Origin: Bacteroidota bacterium
Lineage (GTDB): Bacteria; Bacteroidota; Ignavibacteria; Kapaibacteriales; NICIL-2
Length of the DNA: 64,000 nucleotides
Reading direction: 5' to 3'
NCBI GenBank assembly: GCA_019695345.1
Contig: JAIBAE010000007.1
Location: 1-64,000 of the forward strand
This document shows positions 62,485-64,000 of this stretch, in pieces (positions within the stretch are counted from its first letter, which is position 1; every line of letters begins with the position of its first letter). The notes beneath the pieces are model-generated. The model was not told the DNA's origin. It searched no databases and was given only the letters and a program-made list of their open reading frames with translations. The translations under genes and the position numbers were made by a program.

Positions 62485-63756
62485 TTATTTACCGATGCTA
62501 ATCTTGCTAAGTAACTGCAAGTTGTTTGCTGCGGTGTAATCGTATTGATATAATCCGTCCGGACCCACAACAATGGCGTGTGTACCCATTGGAATAATAT
62601 CGTACGTGCGGAAATCGGTGATGTACGATTGCAAGGTTAGGTTTGTGTGGTCGGTTGCATCGAACAGTTTTAAGCCGGCGGTGCCATCGCATACAAAGAT
62701 GTTATTGCCATCTACACCAACACCGTAGGGTTCTTGCATTGCATACGATTTTACAAGTTGTGGGTTGGTAAGGTCGCGGATGTTTACTACATCTAAACGG
62801 TTTTGTCCGCCGCCACAGATAGAGCCCGCGCGTAAGGTTACGTAAGCGTAATCGCCTTCGGCAACAACGGGGTCGCAGCTGCGTGCATGGCGGAACTGAC
62901 ACAACTGAACAGGATTCCGTTGATCTTTGTTTTCGTAGATGAACATTCCCGTTTGCGAGCCAATAAAGAGTTTGTCTTTATACGGAAAAATGGTTTCGAT
63001 ATTCCAGCCCAGGTTAATCTTTGCCCATACAGTTGGGTTTTGCGGATTATCGAGCGCGAACATCTGCATATCGCTATTGCTAACAGCGTACAAGGTGCGG
63101 TCGTAAATAGTAAAGCGTGCCATCGAGCCACCGCGTCCGCTTGAAGAGCCGCCACTGTTACTGCTTGTGTTAGATTTGTTTCCGCCGCTCATGGCATCTG
63201 CGGTAACACCACCTCTGTATGCGTCGTTGTAGTAATAAGGCGATGTAGCATTCTCATCAACTTCCACCGTTACGGTTTGTGGTTTCCAATCTATGGCTAT
63301 GCCTTTGGTAGTATCAACGTAGATTCCGTTTTGATTTAGAGCATTAGGGAAAATAGATTGAATGCGCTTAACTACACGGATATTATTGATGTCGGAAATA
63401 TCAAGTGCTACAAGGTCAATGTAGCTATCGGCATACAGTGTTGTACCTTTTACAGCAATATCGCCATTACCCGGAATATTGATAAACGCAAGGTTAACAG
63501 GATTACGCGGGTTAGAGTTATCGTAAATGTGAATCCCCTTATCTTTTTCGTTGATAAACAGGTAATCGCCTTTTACATAAATCTTTCCCGGTACTTTCAG
63601 TTCCTTTGCGGGTTGCACCGCAACAGCCGACCGAAACTCATCTAAAGGAACATACACCGGAACCATTTGTGTGTACGTAACATACCGTCTGCCGCCGCAA
63701 CCAAACGCAACAACAAGCATGGCAACACACATCAGAAACATCAACGAGCGTTTCAT
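62485..63756 (-). CDS. LVIVD-repeat lipoprotein
   Basis: A 423-residue protein. The signal peptide has a lipobox (VVAFGC, Cys20), so it is a lipoprotein. About seven propeller-blade repeats of LVIVD type follow: GIHIYDNSNPRNPVNLAFI, DLVALDISDINNIRVVKRI, MQMFALDNPQNPTVWAKI, GMFIYENKDQRNPVQLCQF, RLDVVNIRDLTNPQLVKSY and GLKLFDATDHTNLTLQSYI. A Gly/Ser-rich insertion (about 210-228) interrupts them. This suggests a seven-bladed binding propeller on the cell surface or in the periplasm, with no catalytic residues seen. The ATG at 63756 follows GGGGATTCT; an in-frame ATG at 63816 would put 20 residues before the signal and is disfavoured. Confidence 0.82.
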   Translation of the reverse strand: MKRSLMFLMCVAMLVVAFGCGGRRYVTYTQMVPVYVPLDEFRSAVAVQPAKELKVPGKIYVKGDYLFINEKDKGIHIYDNSNPRNPVNLAFINIPGNGDIAVKGTTLYADSYIDLVALDISDINNIRVVKRIQSIFPNALNQNGIYVDTTKGIAIDWKPQTVTVEVDENATSPYYYNDAYRGGVTADAMSGGNKSNTSSNSGGSSSGRGGSMARFTIYDRTLYAVSNSDMQMFALDNPQNPTVWAKINLGWNIETIFPYKDKLFIGSQTGMFIYENKDQRNPVQLCQFRHARSCDPVVAEGDYAYVTLRAGSICGGGQNRLDVVNIRDLTNPQLVKSYAMQEPYGVGVDGNNIFVCDGTAGLKLFDATDHTNLTLQSYITDFRTYDIIPMGTHAIVVGPDGLYQYDYTAANNLQLLSKISIGK

Positions 63757-63832
63757 AGAATCCCCAATTTTGTAAGTAACAAGTAATTCGTAATGGGAAC
63801 AACCGCTCACATGCACTCTTGTTTCAAATTAT

Positions 63833-63935
63833 TTTTTGCTGACGCATTGCCGCACCAAACGTTACCGTATAACCATACCACGCAATGCGGGACAGAATGA
63901 AGTTGCATGGTACAACGTGTATCGTGCAATGAAGT
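63833..63935 (+). repeat. R1 repeat, single copy at window edge
   Basis: TTTTTTGCTGACGC, ATTGCCGCACC, CAATGCGGGACAGAATG, GTGTATCGTGCAATG. It is divergent from the lipoprotein gene; any upstream gene lies outside the window. Confidence 0.6.
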
Positions 63936-64000
63936 AATACAGTGTAGGGAAATAACTGAACAATAATATCAGTATTAATGATATTTAAGAGAATACAGTA

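Overview
The window looks like a chromosomal segment of a Bacteroidota/Chlorobiota-type (FCB group) bacterium, possibly an Ignavibacteria or Kapabacteria relative; that placement is inference. The evidence is eight secreted proteins ending in a Por/type IX secretion (T9SS) type A sorting domain, several TAnnTTTG promoter boxes of the Bacteroidota kind, often weak Shine-Dalgarno sites, a fused alpha/beta 2-oxoacid dehydrogenase E1, and a TANFOR-like giant protein. No phage, transposase or CRISPR array was seen.

Layout. 1-13 kb is mostly housekeeping: the tail of a membrane protein, an FAA-hydrolase enzyme, a lone integron-cassette-like gene, fabF, folA, an orphan histidine kinase, a GNAT acetyltransferase, gatB, ilvE, the fused E1 and tRNA-Arg(CCG). 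13-28.5 kb holds a TPR membrane protein and five secreted proteins: a 2392-residue beta-helix protein with Pmp-like GGA[I/V] repeats, a dockerin-like protein, two cohesin-like proteins and a small T9SS cargo. 28.5-43 kb holds a GltD-like oxidoreductase that seems to lack its C-terminus, a coupled pair of WD40/T9SS and OmpA-type genes, a methyltransferase, an Asp-box (BNR) T9SS protein and a secreted S15/CocE hydrolase. 43-49 kb holds purF, a lipoprotein-like TPR adenylate cyclase and a GT-C glycosyltransferase. 49.5-62.2 kb is a three-gene minus-strand cluster: outer-membrane barrel, 2811-residue TANFOR/coiled-coil/beta-rich protein and FN3 protein. An LVIVD-repeat lipoprotein closes the window.

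Three things stand out. (1) The barrel-TANFOR-FN3 set carries signal peptides but no T9SS sorting domain, although most other secreted proteins here have one, so it may be a separate cell-surface system. (2) The 13.9-28.4 kb cluster pairs dockerin-like and cohesin-like modules on secreted proteins. (3) Two dispersed repeat families occupy many intergenic gaps. R1 (about 100 bp, often as inverted pairs of 165-310 bp) occurs at about 16 loci and R2 (about 68 bp) at seven. Both tend to begin within a few bases of stop codons, and one R1 copy is translated in frame inside the ompA-like gene.
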